64,000 nt of DNA from Saccopteryx bilineata (lineage: Eukaryota > Chordata > Mammalia > Chiroptera > Emballonuridae): the NCBI RefSeq assembly GCF_036850765.1, contig NC_089493.1, forward strand, positions 192,590,706-192,654,705, written 5' to 3'. Numbering within the stretch: the stretch's first letter is position 1; every line of letters starts with the position of its first letter. The notes below the pieces were generated by a model. That model had not been told where the DNA came from and made no database searches. It worked only from the letters and a program-made list of their open reading frames with translations. The position numbers were made by a program, and so were the translations under genes. Of the stretch, positions 57,601 through 64,000 are shown piece after piece.

Positions 57601-60600
57601 GGAGGAACCGACTAAAGCTGAAATCCTGGCAGTGAGAACCCATGGCGGGTAGAAGTTTGCTGCCCTTATCTTGAGAGACATACTGAAATTATTTCAGATG
57701 AAATGGCATCTCTAGGATTTATTTCAAAATAATGTAGGAGGGAGAGTTTCTATGCTAGAGACCTCATTCATTCATTTATTCACCCAACAGTGTAGAGAAT
57801 AGTGAGGGCTATTTGCCAGGTACTCTGCTAAGCCCTTGAGAACATGGCGGTTAACAGAATGGTGCAGACCCTGCCCTCCAGGAACTCACATTCTAGCTGG
57901 GGAGACAATCAACTATTAACCTACCAGTCTGTTACCTGAATGATACTTTTGTTTTTTTACTTAACTATAATATGTAGTATCAAGAACATCTTTTCATATC
58001 ACTAAAAATTACTCAAAGATAAATTTTCATGAGAAAGCTCTCTTACTTTCTTGTTTTTAGAATGAGTCTGTCTCTTACAGAAACTTACATTCAGTTTTTA
58101 AACACCACCATCCAGGCACTGCGCTCCCTTCTGCCTTCCCTCAGAGTCAGCATGTAATTGAAGAGCCGAACTCTCGAGCCAGACAGCCTGGGTTCCTGTC
58201 CTGGCTTTGCCCCTTAGTTGCCGTGTGACCTTGGTCATACTCTTTAACCCCTCTGTGCCTCAACTCCCTTTGCTGAATGGCGAGCAATAACAGTACTCAC
58301 CTCACAGACTGAGGACTAAACTCGTGAGAGCAGCATTAAATAGCACCTGTCACATAAGAAGACCACAAATAAAGAGCAAAAAAGGGGCCTTTTTAAATGG
58401 GTCCTTTCTTCTTGGAGTTTATGGTTCTAGTTGGGGAGGCAGACAATAAAGGGTTTTCAAATGCCCTTTAAATCTTCAAAAATATAAAAATCTCACAAGG
58501 AGAGGAGGAGGAAAGAAGGAGGGAGGGAGAGCAAAAGAAAGGAGGGAACAAGGGAGAAAAAAGCTAGGCGGGAGAAAGAGGAAAGGAGGGAAGAAAAGGA
58601 GGAGGGGTGGAGAAATAAAGGAGAAAGAGAAATGGGAAGAGAAGGAGGAGGGAAGAAAGGGAGGAAGGGCCTCATCTGCCCATCCCAAAGTTAAGACAGT
58701 GTCAGAGAAACTGACACTGGATTGGATTATGCTTAATCCAATTCCATGCATCCGTGATTCTTAATTCACAGATGAACTAGATAAAGAATGGAAGGGGATG
58801 TGGTGAGGATGCGGGCTGCTGGAGGTGCGAGTGGGTAGGCAGAAGAGCTTGCTGATGGGCAGGGGGCTCCGGTGGCCGGGGCCGCGCCCTCACCCGCCCT
58901 TCCCCTGTCCCCGCGCAGAGAGCGCATTCGCCGATACGCTGCCGCCCGCGCGTCTGAGCCAGGCCCGCTTCAGCGCCTGCCCGCCGCCCAGCAGCCTCGA
59001 CGCCGCCAACTTCGACAACAACGAGCTGGAGAACAACCAGGTGGTGGCCAAGCTGGGCCACCTGGCGCTGAGCCGCGCCCCAGGTCCACCGCCCGCCGAC
59101 ACCGTGGCCTCCGCCATCCCGTGCGGGCCCCGCGAGCGCCCGCGGCCTGCGTCGTCCCCCGCGCTGCTCGAAGCCGATCTGCGCTTCCACGTGACGCGCG
59201 GGCCGGACGTGAGTCTGTCCGCCGACCGCAAGGTGGCCTGCGCGCCGCGGCCCGATGGTGGCCGCACGCTCGTCTTCTCGGAGCGCCCGCTGCGGCCCGG
59301 GGAGAGCCTCTTCGTGGAGGTGGGCCGCCCGGGGATGGCGGCGCCCGGCGTGCTGGCCTTCGGCATCACGTCGTGCGACCCGGGCGGGCTCCGGCCCGCC
59401 GAGCTGCCCTCCGACCCCGACGCGCTGCTCGACCGCAAGGAGTACTGGGTGGTGGCGCGCGCCGGGCCGGTGCAGAACGGCGGCGACGCGCTCAGCTTCA
59501 CGCTGCAGCCCGGTGGCGACGTGCACCTGGGTGTCAACGGGCGCCCGCGCGGCCGGCTGCTGTGCGTGGACACCACGCAGGCGCTCTGGGCCTTCTTCAC
59601 CGTGCGTGGCGGCGTCGCCGGCCAGCTGCGCCTTCTTGGTGAGTCCCCCGACTGCGCGTGCGCGGGGCCCAGCTGGATGAACCACAGGGCACCGCACAGG
59701 GGCTGGATCAGCAGCTGCGTCCCAGCCAGTGGTTCCCAAACTTGAGCGCGCATCAGAACCAGCCACCTCCGCCTAGAGTTTCCGATTCTCTAGATCTGGG
59801 CCCCAAGATGATGTCTTTCCAACAAATACCCCAGGAATGCTCAGGTAGCAGCTCTCTGGACCACACTTTGTCCTCATCAACCTAAGTACCGGCTGGTGCT
59901 AGGGCCTGGTGTAGCTTGCAAATGGTCAGTGGAATATTTATTTGCGTTACTATGAGTATAGGACTTATTGTTTTTCACATATGTAATGCATATTAAGTGT
60001 AAGGGGAAAAGCAATTACTATTATTACACTTACAAGAAGAAATGAGGACAACACCGTCCACAGAAAATGGGACAGAGGCTTGAACCATCCTATATTGAGA
60101 TGATTCTCGCCTTCACTCATGCCCTGAAGAGACACAGAGCAGCCAGGCCATGGGCTCCAGGCTGGGGCAGGACAGAGGTCAGGACACAGATGACCGAATG
60201 GAGAGCTGCGTGGTGTGGTGTTTGCGGGACAGAGGGGACTTCTCTCCCGCTTGGCAGGGGGTGGGGGTGGTCAGAGAAGGTGCCCAGAGAGCACAGCTCC
60301 GTTTTCATGGTTCAAGAAGTAAAGTCCAAAAGATAACGAAACAGTGAACATTTCATATGTTACCTCATTCAATTCTATCCTCCTGATGACGATATGAAAC
60401 CAATGTCATTATCCTATCTACAGATAAGAAAATTGAAACACAGAGAGATTTAATGACTGCCCCAGTCATTGAGCTGGTCAGCCATGACGATGTCAGGCAT
60501 ATCAGAGCCTCTCTGAGCCTCAGTTTCCTTCTGTGCAGAAAGGGAGTGATTACCGGCATCTTGGGATTGTGAGGATGAAACGAGGTGCTTGTAGTGCTTT

Positions 60601-61898
60601 CTGCAGGTGCCTGCTGCCTACAGCTTACATAATAACAAGTAGTAATAGTAACAACAGCAACTGGTGTGTGAGATAGATGTTAAACAGCTGTCGGTAGGAT
60701 GTCATCCCTTTCCATCTCAGAGTCCACTTTCCTCTGTATTGGCTGCACTCAGGCAGGACCCACAGTGCCAGACTCTCCTCCCGATGGAATGAGCCCTTCT
60801 TTCCCAATAGTTTGAGTGCAAGTTCTCAGGAAGGCCTCTCTGGCCTTCATTGGGTTACGTGGCCTTCCCCAAACTGCCATTGAAACCAAGAGCTGGAAGT
60901 TCTTATTGGCCTGTCCTGGACTGTGGGGCGAAACAAAATCCCAGGGCTGTTTCCCAGAAATAAATGGGAATGATGGCTGGGCAGGCAAAGAACAGCTGTG
61001 TACCATGCAGGTGTAATTCCGTCAGAACCCTGCCAGGTAGCTCTTGCCATCCCATCAGACAGACCAAGAGGCTCAGATGCAAAGCAGCAGAGAGCCAGGC
61101 ACTAGCAGAGCAGCGCCCACCTAATGGAGTCTCTTTGGTCTCAGGCACCCTGCAATCCAGCCCTGCAATCCCGTCTCCATCAGGGTCCCTCAGTGGCTCC
61201 CAGGACGATAGCGATTCCGATATGGCCTTCAGTGTCAACCAGTCCTCTTCGGCCTCCGAGTCATCCCTGGGTAAGGAAAAGCAGACCCTGGGCTGGGGGG
61301 CAGGGGCAGGGGCAGGGGCTGGCCTGGCACCATGGCTGTGTCAGTGCCTACTCAGGGCAAAGCAGGGTGGCCATCCTTCCCCCTGCATCCTCTCCTTCCT
61401 CAGCTGTGCATTCAGCTGGAGGGAGGAGAAACAGCTACTATCGCACCCCAGGGGGTAATAATGGTGCTTGATGCTTGAGGGTAGAGGGCTAGAAAGAGGG
61501 CCAAAATCCAGAAGAAAGCCCCAAATTGGTGTCTCCCAAAGTTGTTGCCCCACAGATTCTGCCATAGAAGCTCTGTCTTCTTGGGGTTGCCCCAGCAGAA
61601 CCCCACCCCCTGAGAACCACATTATTCAGGTCTGGCCTTGTTTTCCTCTGCAGTGACAGCCCCCAGCTCCCCGCTGAGCCCCCCGGTGTCCCCTGTGTTC
61701 CCCCCACCGGAGCCAGCAGGCAGCAAGAATGGCGAGTGCACGGTGTGCTTTGACGGCGAAGTGGACACGGTCATCTACACCTGTGGACATATGTGCCTGT
61801 GTCACAGCTGCGGCCTGCGGCTCAAGAGGCAGGCCCGGGCCTGCTGCCCCATCTGCCGGCGGCCCATAAAAGATGTCATTAAGATCTATAGGCCGTAG
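39574..61898 (+). CDS. NEURL1B: Neuralized E3 ubiquitin ligase 1B, full coding span with four introns
   Basis: Splicing 39574-39604, 56506-57051, 58919-59638, 61145-61270 and 61654-61898 gives 1668 nt, 555 residues plus TAG. The protein has two NHR domains (about 38-192 and 279-433) and a C-terminal RING (503-542), and it matches human NEURL1B from memory almost throughout. The order NHR-NHR-RING and the start MGNTVHR separate it from NEURL1, which starts MGNNFSS. The family acts as cytoplasmic or membrane-associated E3 ligases. NHR domains bind Notch ligands such as Delta-like proteins, and the RING recruits an E2, leading to ligand ubiquitination and endocytosis. All splice sites are GT-AG and all introns are phase 1. 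The ATG at 39574 has G at -3 and G at +4. No frameshift or stop interrupts it, so the gene looks intact. Human NEURL1B lies at 5q35 near DUSP1; I see no neighbour gene here. Confidence 0.97.
40280..40480 (-). mobile_element. MIR, antisense (intron 1)
   Basis: GAGGGCTCTGTGCTGGGCAC, AAATTGAGGCTCAGAGAAGT and CCCAATGTCACACTACTAGC in antisense MIR order. Another antisense box B trace is at about 40855-40920. Confidence 0.7.
41440..42330 (+). mobile_element. Two L2 relics, sense (intron 1)
   Basis: First relic about 41440-41735 (CACCTCCTCTAGGAAGCCCT, TCTGTGATGCTCCTCACACC). Second about 42000-42330, ending CTAGTACATAGTAGATGTTC and AATATTTGTTGAATGACTGA. A GGGGCT repeat lies between them near 41756-41780. 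Confidence 0.65.
42330..42470 (-). mobile_element. MIR relic, antisense (intron 1)
   Basis: CTGCAAGGTAGGGATTAGCA and CATCTTGCAGGTAAGGAAAC mark the antisense MIR centre. A further antisense MIR is at about 42680-42850. Confidence 0.65.
43140..43290 (-). mobile_element. MIR, antisense (intron 1)
   Basis: CTGTGCCAAGCCCTGATTGT, AAATCCTCATAACAACCCTT and CCATTTTACAGGGCAGC in antisense MIR order. Confidence 0.75.
44175..44620 (-). mobile_element. L2 end, antisense, split by a hAT MITE (intron 1)
   Basis: CATTCATTTATCCGACATCT and TGTTGTATGCCAGGCACTGG precede the MITE. The sequence TTCTAGTAGACGGGGACAAG after it continues the L2 pattern. The L2 is therefore older than the insertion at 44320-44531. 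Confidence 0.65.
44320..44531 (+). mobile_element. hAT MITE of a second family (212 bp, intron 1)
   Basis: Ends resemble CAGTGGTCGGCAAACT and its inverse; the left end has drifted. A perfect 8-bp target duplication TTCTAGTA lies at 44312-44319 and 44532-44539. The CGCGAGCCACATGCGGCTC motif near the left is typical of this MITE type. It has no coding capacity and is unrelated in its interior to copies 1-4. Confidence 0.88.
44731..44938 (+). mobile_element. Short tRNA-derived SINE, second subfamily (intron 1)
   Basis: Starts GCCTGACCTGTGGTGGCGCA, with box B GGTTCAAAACC. Ends in a CT-rich tract, AATGAATAAATAAA and poly-A. Target duplication AATAGACTAAAAAAG (15 bp, perfect) at 44716-44730 and 44939-44953, so it is young. 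It lacks the extended 3' part of the 31731 copy. Confidence 0.94.
45150..45320 (+). mobile_element. MIR, sense (intron 1)
   Basis: CTTGGAGTCAGGATGTCTGG, GGTTCAAACCTCAGCTCAGC and CCTCGGTTTCCTCACTGTGG in MIR order. Confidence 0.75.
45545..46955. other. Intron 1 segment with weak L2/MIR traces
   Basis: Antisense L2-like phrases at 45690-45850 (GGCTTCCTGGAGGAGGCACT, GTGCAAAGGCCTGAGGGG), an antisense MIR trace at 46300-46440, and a MEF2-like CTTAAAAATAG at 46129-46139. No gene. Confidence 0.45.
48855..49045 (+). mobile_element. MIR, sense (intron 1)
   Basis: CTAAGCTGTGTTACCCTGGG, CAAGCCACTTCCCTTCTCGG and ATGAGGAAAATGATAGCCCC in MIR order. Further sense MIR pieces lie at about 49300-49405, 49850-49945 and 50420-50535. 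Confidence 0.75.
51130..51505 (+). mobile_element. L2 relic, sense (intron 1)
   Basis: CCAGGCCTTTGCCTGTGCTG, TTCCCTCGGCCTGAAACACA and CGAGCCACTCCTTCCTCC are L2 3' UTR landmarks. Confidence 0.65.
52535..52680 (+). mobile_element. MIR relic, sense (intron 1)
   Basis: CACCTCTCAGAGCCTCAGTT, CTTCATCTGGAAAGTGGAGG and GATGCCTACCATGCAGAGTT keep MIR order. Confidence 0.75.
53155..53390 (-). mobile_element. MIR, antisense (intron 1)
   Basis: TTTAGTGAACACCTACTATG then TGCCATGTACCAGGTGTCTG, and AGATCATACAGCTAAG near the end. A G-rich tract (53297-53319) has expanded inside it. Confidence 0.7.
54495..55100 (+). mobile_element. L2, long sense copy (intron 1)
   Basis: Runs from GCTCTCCAGTGGGCCCTTGC through GGAAATGTTTCCTCTCCTCC to GCCTGGCATGGTGCCTGGCA and the terminal AATATTTAACGAATGGATGA. 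It is the longest L2 relic in the window. Its open frames are shadows. Confidence 0.65.
55850..56035 (-). mobile_element. MIR relic, antisense (intron 1)
   Basis: TTAAGCACATACTTTGGGTC, then GTCCCCATTTACAAGCAAG and GGGCCTAGAGCTGGG in antisense MIR order, about 470 bp before exon 2. Confidence 0.6.
56506..57051 (+). CDS. NEURL1B: NEURL1B coding exon 2 (NHR domain 1)
   Basis: Its 546 nt encode residues 11-192. The acceptor is a pyrimidine-rich tract ending CGCAG at 56505 and the donor is CTCG before GTAGGT. NHR1 runs from about residue 38 to the exon end, with family signatures such as [52 protein letters not shown] and [12 protein letters not shown] domains are beta-sandwich folds that bind ligands or partner proteins. 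The whole domain is in one symmetric phase 1-1 exon. Base composition is far more GC- and CpG-rich than the flanking introns. Confidence 0.97.
57765..57910 (-). mobile_element. L2 3' end, antisense (intron 2)
   Basis: CATTCATTCATTTATTCACC, TTGCCAGGTACTCTGCTAAG, CTCCAGGAACTCACATTCTA and GGGGAGACAATCAAC are the antisense L2 end in order. Confidence 0.7.
58150..58380 (+). mobile_element. MIR, sense (intron 2)
   Basis: CGAGCCAGACAGCCTGGGTT, TTGCCGTGTGACCTTGGTCA and AACCCCTCTGTGCCTCAACT in MIR order, nearly full length. Confidence 0.8.
58919..59638 (+). CDS. NEURL1B: NEURL1B coding exon 3 (inter-NHR linker and NHR domain 2)
   Basis: Its 720 nt encode residues 193-432. The acceptor ends CCGCGCAG at 58918 and the donor is CTTG before GTGAGT. 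Residues 193-278 form a linker with a conserved core [20 protein letters not shown] and a Pro/Ala-rich stretch. Residues 279-432 form NHR2 ([60 protein letters not shown]). The exon is extremely CpG-rich and leaves long open frames on both strands; only this frame matches the family and the neighbouring exon phases. Confidence 0.97.
59727..59875 (+). mobile_element. MER5A-like hAT relic (intron 3)
   Basis: Begins CAGTGGTTCCCAAACTTGAG and GCGCATCAGAACCAGCC, continues AGAGTTTCCGATTCTCTAGA and ends near CTGGACCACACTTTG. This is the MER5A pattern of the hAT-Charlie group, decayed. Confidence 0.75.
60340..60625. mobile_element. Opposed MIR pair (intron 3)
   Basis: An antisense MIR (TTATCCTATCTACAGATAAG, AAATTGAAACACAGAGAG) is followed by a sense MIR (GCCTCTCTGAGCCTCAGTTT, GATTGTGAGGATGAAACGAG). 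Two independent insertions or an inversion would both explain this. Confidence 0.65.
61145..61270 (+). CDS. NEURL1B: NEURL1B coding exon 4 (Ser/acidic linker)
   Basis: Its 126 nt encode residues 433-474. The acceptor is TTGGTCTCAG at 61144 and the donor CTGG before GTAAGG, phase 1 on both sides, so skipping it would keep the frame. The peptide is rich in Ser and acidic residues, with [10 protein letters not shown] and SSSASESS segments resembling acidophilic (CK2-type) kinase sites. It links NHR2 to the RING. No catalytic residue lies here. Confidence 0.94.
61271..61653 (+). other. NEURL1B: NEURL1B intron 4
   Basis: The 383-bp phase-1 intron is the shortest of the gene. It has a short G-rich run near 61298-61320 that could form a quadruplex, and no recognisable repeat. 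Confidence 0.9.
61654..61898 (+). CDS. NEURL1B: NEURL1B coding exon 5 (Pro/Ser linker, RING finger, stop)
   Basis: The exon encodes residues 475-555. A proline-rich stretch with several Ser-Pro steps ([11 protein letters not shown]) precedes the RING. The RING ligands are visible as Cys503, Cys506, Cys518, His520, Cys524, Cys527, Cys539 and Cys542, a C3HC4 pattern like the RINGs of XIAP and MDM2-type proteins. The protein ends DVIKIYRP and stops at TAG 61896-61898. The acceptor is TTTTCCTCTGCAG ending at 61653. All eight zinc ligands are intact, so ligase activity should be retained. Confidence 0.97.
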
Positions 61899-64000
61899 CC
61901 TGGCTCGCCAATGGGCCTGGGCCGGAGCAAGGTCACCTTTCTGAAGCCCCTCTGGGCCGGGCAACCACCACAGCCACCAGGGAGCCCAAGGGCAGTGGCC
62001 ACCTCGTCTGTCACTCTGCAGTGGTGGTCAAGGTGTGACAGTCATGGAGATGAGGCCTTGGGGGTGTGAGCCTTGGCAAGGATTGCTTCCGGCTCAAAAG
62101 TGCTTTGCCCCCAAAAGGCCTTCCCAAGAGCAAGCTCAGGAACTGCCTGGCAGACCGCCCGTCCCTCTGGTGACCTCCTGGCTGGGAAATGGCGTCCTCT
62201 GTGCAATGCTTTTTGCTGGGGGTGGGTTGAGTTGTGTGTGTGTTTGTGTGTGCGCGTGTGTGTCTGTGAGAAGAGGGAGGGAGACCGAGAAGGGAGAAGG
62301 CACGTTTGAAAGAATGAGAGAGAGAATGCATAGGTATTTATCCAGGGGTCCTGGCTCTAAAGGTTATTGAACACTAAGGAACGTGCGATCCAGAGCCCGG
62401 ACATTAGCAAGACTAGAAACTGTTCACTTTCTGGGGCTGTGACGCCAGCTGGTGTTGAATGTACGAAGCCTGCACCTGCACAGAACTCCCTCAGATGGTA
62501 TAGAAAAGGGACACTCGGATTTTCTAAGCGGAGGAAAAAATAGCTCATTGTTTACAGCTCCACAGCAGCAGTTCCTTGGGGGTTAGTTAGGTGGGCGGAG
62601 AACATAAAGGAACAATTTGCTTCTTTGGTTTCTAACTCCATCCTGGAGAGGGTTTTGATGGGGTGCTGCACCCATCGGAGTGCTCTGGGCAGAGTCGCCC
62701 ACAGAAGCCTTTTCAGCCCTCCCCCCCCCCCCCCCCAGTTAGCCTAATAATAAGCACACTGCACTTGACTCCGTCCCTAGATGCTTTGGGTCCTTACCGC
62801 CCACCACGTCCAAGAAGACAAGCAACAGTTATCCGTCCTGGGGAGGGGAAGCGGCCCAGAGGCAGGGACACGCCTGGCGCTGGAAAGGCCACCGCAGGGC
62901 GCGGGGCAGCTCTGTGCACTTCCTGTTGTGACCCCGTGCCTGTGGCCATCGCCAGGGCGACCTCCTAGGAAAGGAGAAGGGGGAGCCAGGTCTCTGCAAG
63001 CAGTCTTTGTTCTGAGAATCAGCTTCTCTTCCCCTGCTGATCACTAAGATGTTCATTGATCCTTAGGGTGTTAACTAGTAACTGAGATATTCACTGAAAA
63101 TGCTGACATTGGGACTGTCCCCCTGCCCAGGACTGTCTGCTAGGCAAGTACCTGGGACCCTGGTCCTGCCCTCACCCCCTCCTCCCTTCTTGGCTCCAGT
63201 CCTGGGCCCCATGCCTGCCCTGTCTTGTGCTGTGCCCTTAGGCAAATCCTTGGGCCTTCCTGTCTCTCAGTCCCCACTCTGGCTAAGAGGAACCCTAGGG
63301 CCTGCCCACTCCAGAGCTCTTGGGAGGATCCGCACAAGGTTCTGAAAGGCCTGTAACAGGTGGCAAGAGCAGGTACCATTGTTCTTACAACTCCTAACCT
63401 GTTTATCCGCTGAGGGAGGCAGGGAAGGGTCAGGCATGCGTGTAGCAGGTGTTCACTGGGTGTCTGGGGGCTCAGAGCCCAGCTGCGCCACTCCTCCATC
63501 CTGTCAAGTCCCGTGGGACCAGTTGGTGGCGCCCTTGTGATGCTCCAGGTCTTAGGCCACCTGCTTCTCTGTCTGGAAGTGGTCACTTTTCTGATCTCAA
63601 CTGCAGAAACCTTCCTCTTGTCCCTGCAAAGAGCCTCTGATTGGTCCTTTTTCCCTAGTGAATTTGGGAAACATGCCTGCACTTTAATTTTGCAGCAGAG
63701 TCTTTGGGGGATCTACTGGAATCTCAACCATGGCCCAGACAAGAGTTTTAGGACCCGGGCAGTGCACAAGGCCCCACTGACTCTGGTTGGTGGGAGCCTC
63801 CCATCCCCTCTGTGCTGGGCGTGGGCGCAGGCTCTGTATCAGAGGACTTGTCGCCCCCTGGGGCTGCGGTTCTCCCTGTAGCAGCCCCCCCCGGACTAAC
63901 CTGAGCCACAGTCACAAGCTGTGGCGGTCTCAGTGGGCTAGAGGGGCCAGCTCCTGTATCTTGCCACTTGCCCTTCCTGGCTACCCCATTGGGGTTCCAG
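61899..64000 (+). other. NEURL1B: NEURL1B 3' UTR and possible downstream DNA
   Basis: The stretch after the stop contains a GT-rich run (about 62232-62262), a poly-C run (about 62721-62738) and a sense MIR-like relic (about 63220-63400). I found no AATAAA or ATTAAA, so either a variant signal is used or the 3' UTR continues past the window. The UTR end cannot be placed. Confidence 0.6.
62721..62738 (+). repeat. Poly-C tract in the 3' UTR region
   Basis: A run of about 18 C within the presumed 3' UTR; the length may be unstable or inexactly assembled. Confidence 0.85.

Larger units (their letters stand above)
57052..58918 (+). other. NEURL1B: NEURL1B intron 2
   Basis: The 1867-bp phase-1 intron contains an antisense MIR relic (about 57150-57300), a degenerate TCATTCA-rich stretch (57330-57480), an antisense L2 end (57765-57910), a sense MIR (58150-58380) and a GA-rich low-complexity block (58490-58680). 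No coding sequence is apparent. Confidence 0.9.
59639..61144 (+). other. NEURL1B: NEURL1B intron 3
   Basis: The 1506-bp phase-1 intron holds a MER5A-like hAT relic near its 5' end and a pair of opposed MIR fragments (about 60340-60500 antisense, 60500-60625 sense). The rest shows nothing recognisable. Confidence 0.9.

Noticed and set aside
58872..59642. 256-codon alternative plus frame through exon 3
   Set aside because: Arg/Ala-rich out-of-frame shadow; only the NHR2 frame matches the family and the phase-1 splice sites.
58777..59766. 329-codon minus-strand frame opposite NEURL1B exon 3
   Set aside because: Antisense shadow of a very GC-rich coding exon; no family similarity, and it would read through intron boundaries.
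1..64000. CRISPR array, operon or other prokaryotic system
   Set aside because: The window is eukaryotic (spliced gene, SINE/LINE content); spaced direct repeats here are only microsatellites or transposon copies.

Overview
The window is a mammalian nuclear locus, almost certainly from a bat. It carries several young tRNA-derived SINEs of the bat VES/Rhin type, young non-autonomous hAT elements and a mariner derivative with near-perfect ends, on a background of ancient MIR, L2 and L1M relics. Young DNA transposons together with these SINEs are a known bat trait. The SINE diagnostics hint at a rhinolophoid bat, but that finer placement is tentative.

The only gene I can support is NEURL1B, a Neuralized-family E3 ubiquitin ligase, on the + strand. 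Its five coding exons (39574-39604, 56506-57051, 58919-59638, 61145-61270, 61654-61898) join without a frameshift into 555 codons, the length I recall for the human protein. Exon 1 encodes only the N-terminal tip and lies in a CpG island (about 39200-39960). Exon 2 encodes NHR domain 1, exon 3 NHR domain 2, exon 4 a Ser/acidic linker, and exon 5 a Pro/Ser linker plus a C3HC4 RING. All four introns are phase 1. The 3' UTR starts at 61899 and may run past the window end, since I see no convincing AATAAA.

Layout: 1-39190 is upstream intergenic DNA without a supportable gene. It holds four copies of one hAT MITE (988-1317, 3192-3523, 4573-4899, 17237-17429), a nested L1/mariner/SINE complex (about 6635-9140), two roughly 500-bp tetranucleotide arrays (10629-11130, 27132-27630), six SINE insertions, a fragment of an L1/HAL1-like 5' end (about 23040-24105), a long antisense L1 (about 32100-33836) and many MIR/L2 relics. 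Intron 1 (39605-56505, 16.9 kb) holds MIR/L2 relics, one further hAT MITE of another family (44320-44531) and one SINE (44731-44938). Introns 2-4 are short and hold only ancient repeats.

NEURL1B is known as a Notch-pathway E3 ligase that promotes ubiquitination and endocytosis of Delta-like ligands. The sequence adds candidate regulation: a TATA-less CpG promoter, an ATG upstream of the CDS whose reading frame would overlap the CDS for long after splicing, and MEF2-like and E-box motifs upstream and in intron 1. No novel multi-gene system is visible. The most unusual items are the HTH-only mariner derivative with an open reading frame and the overlapping upstream ORF.
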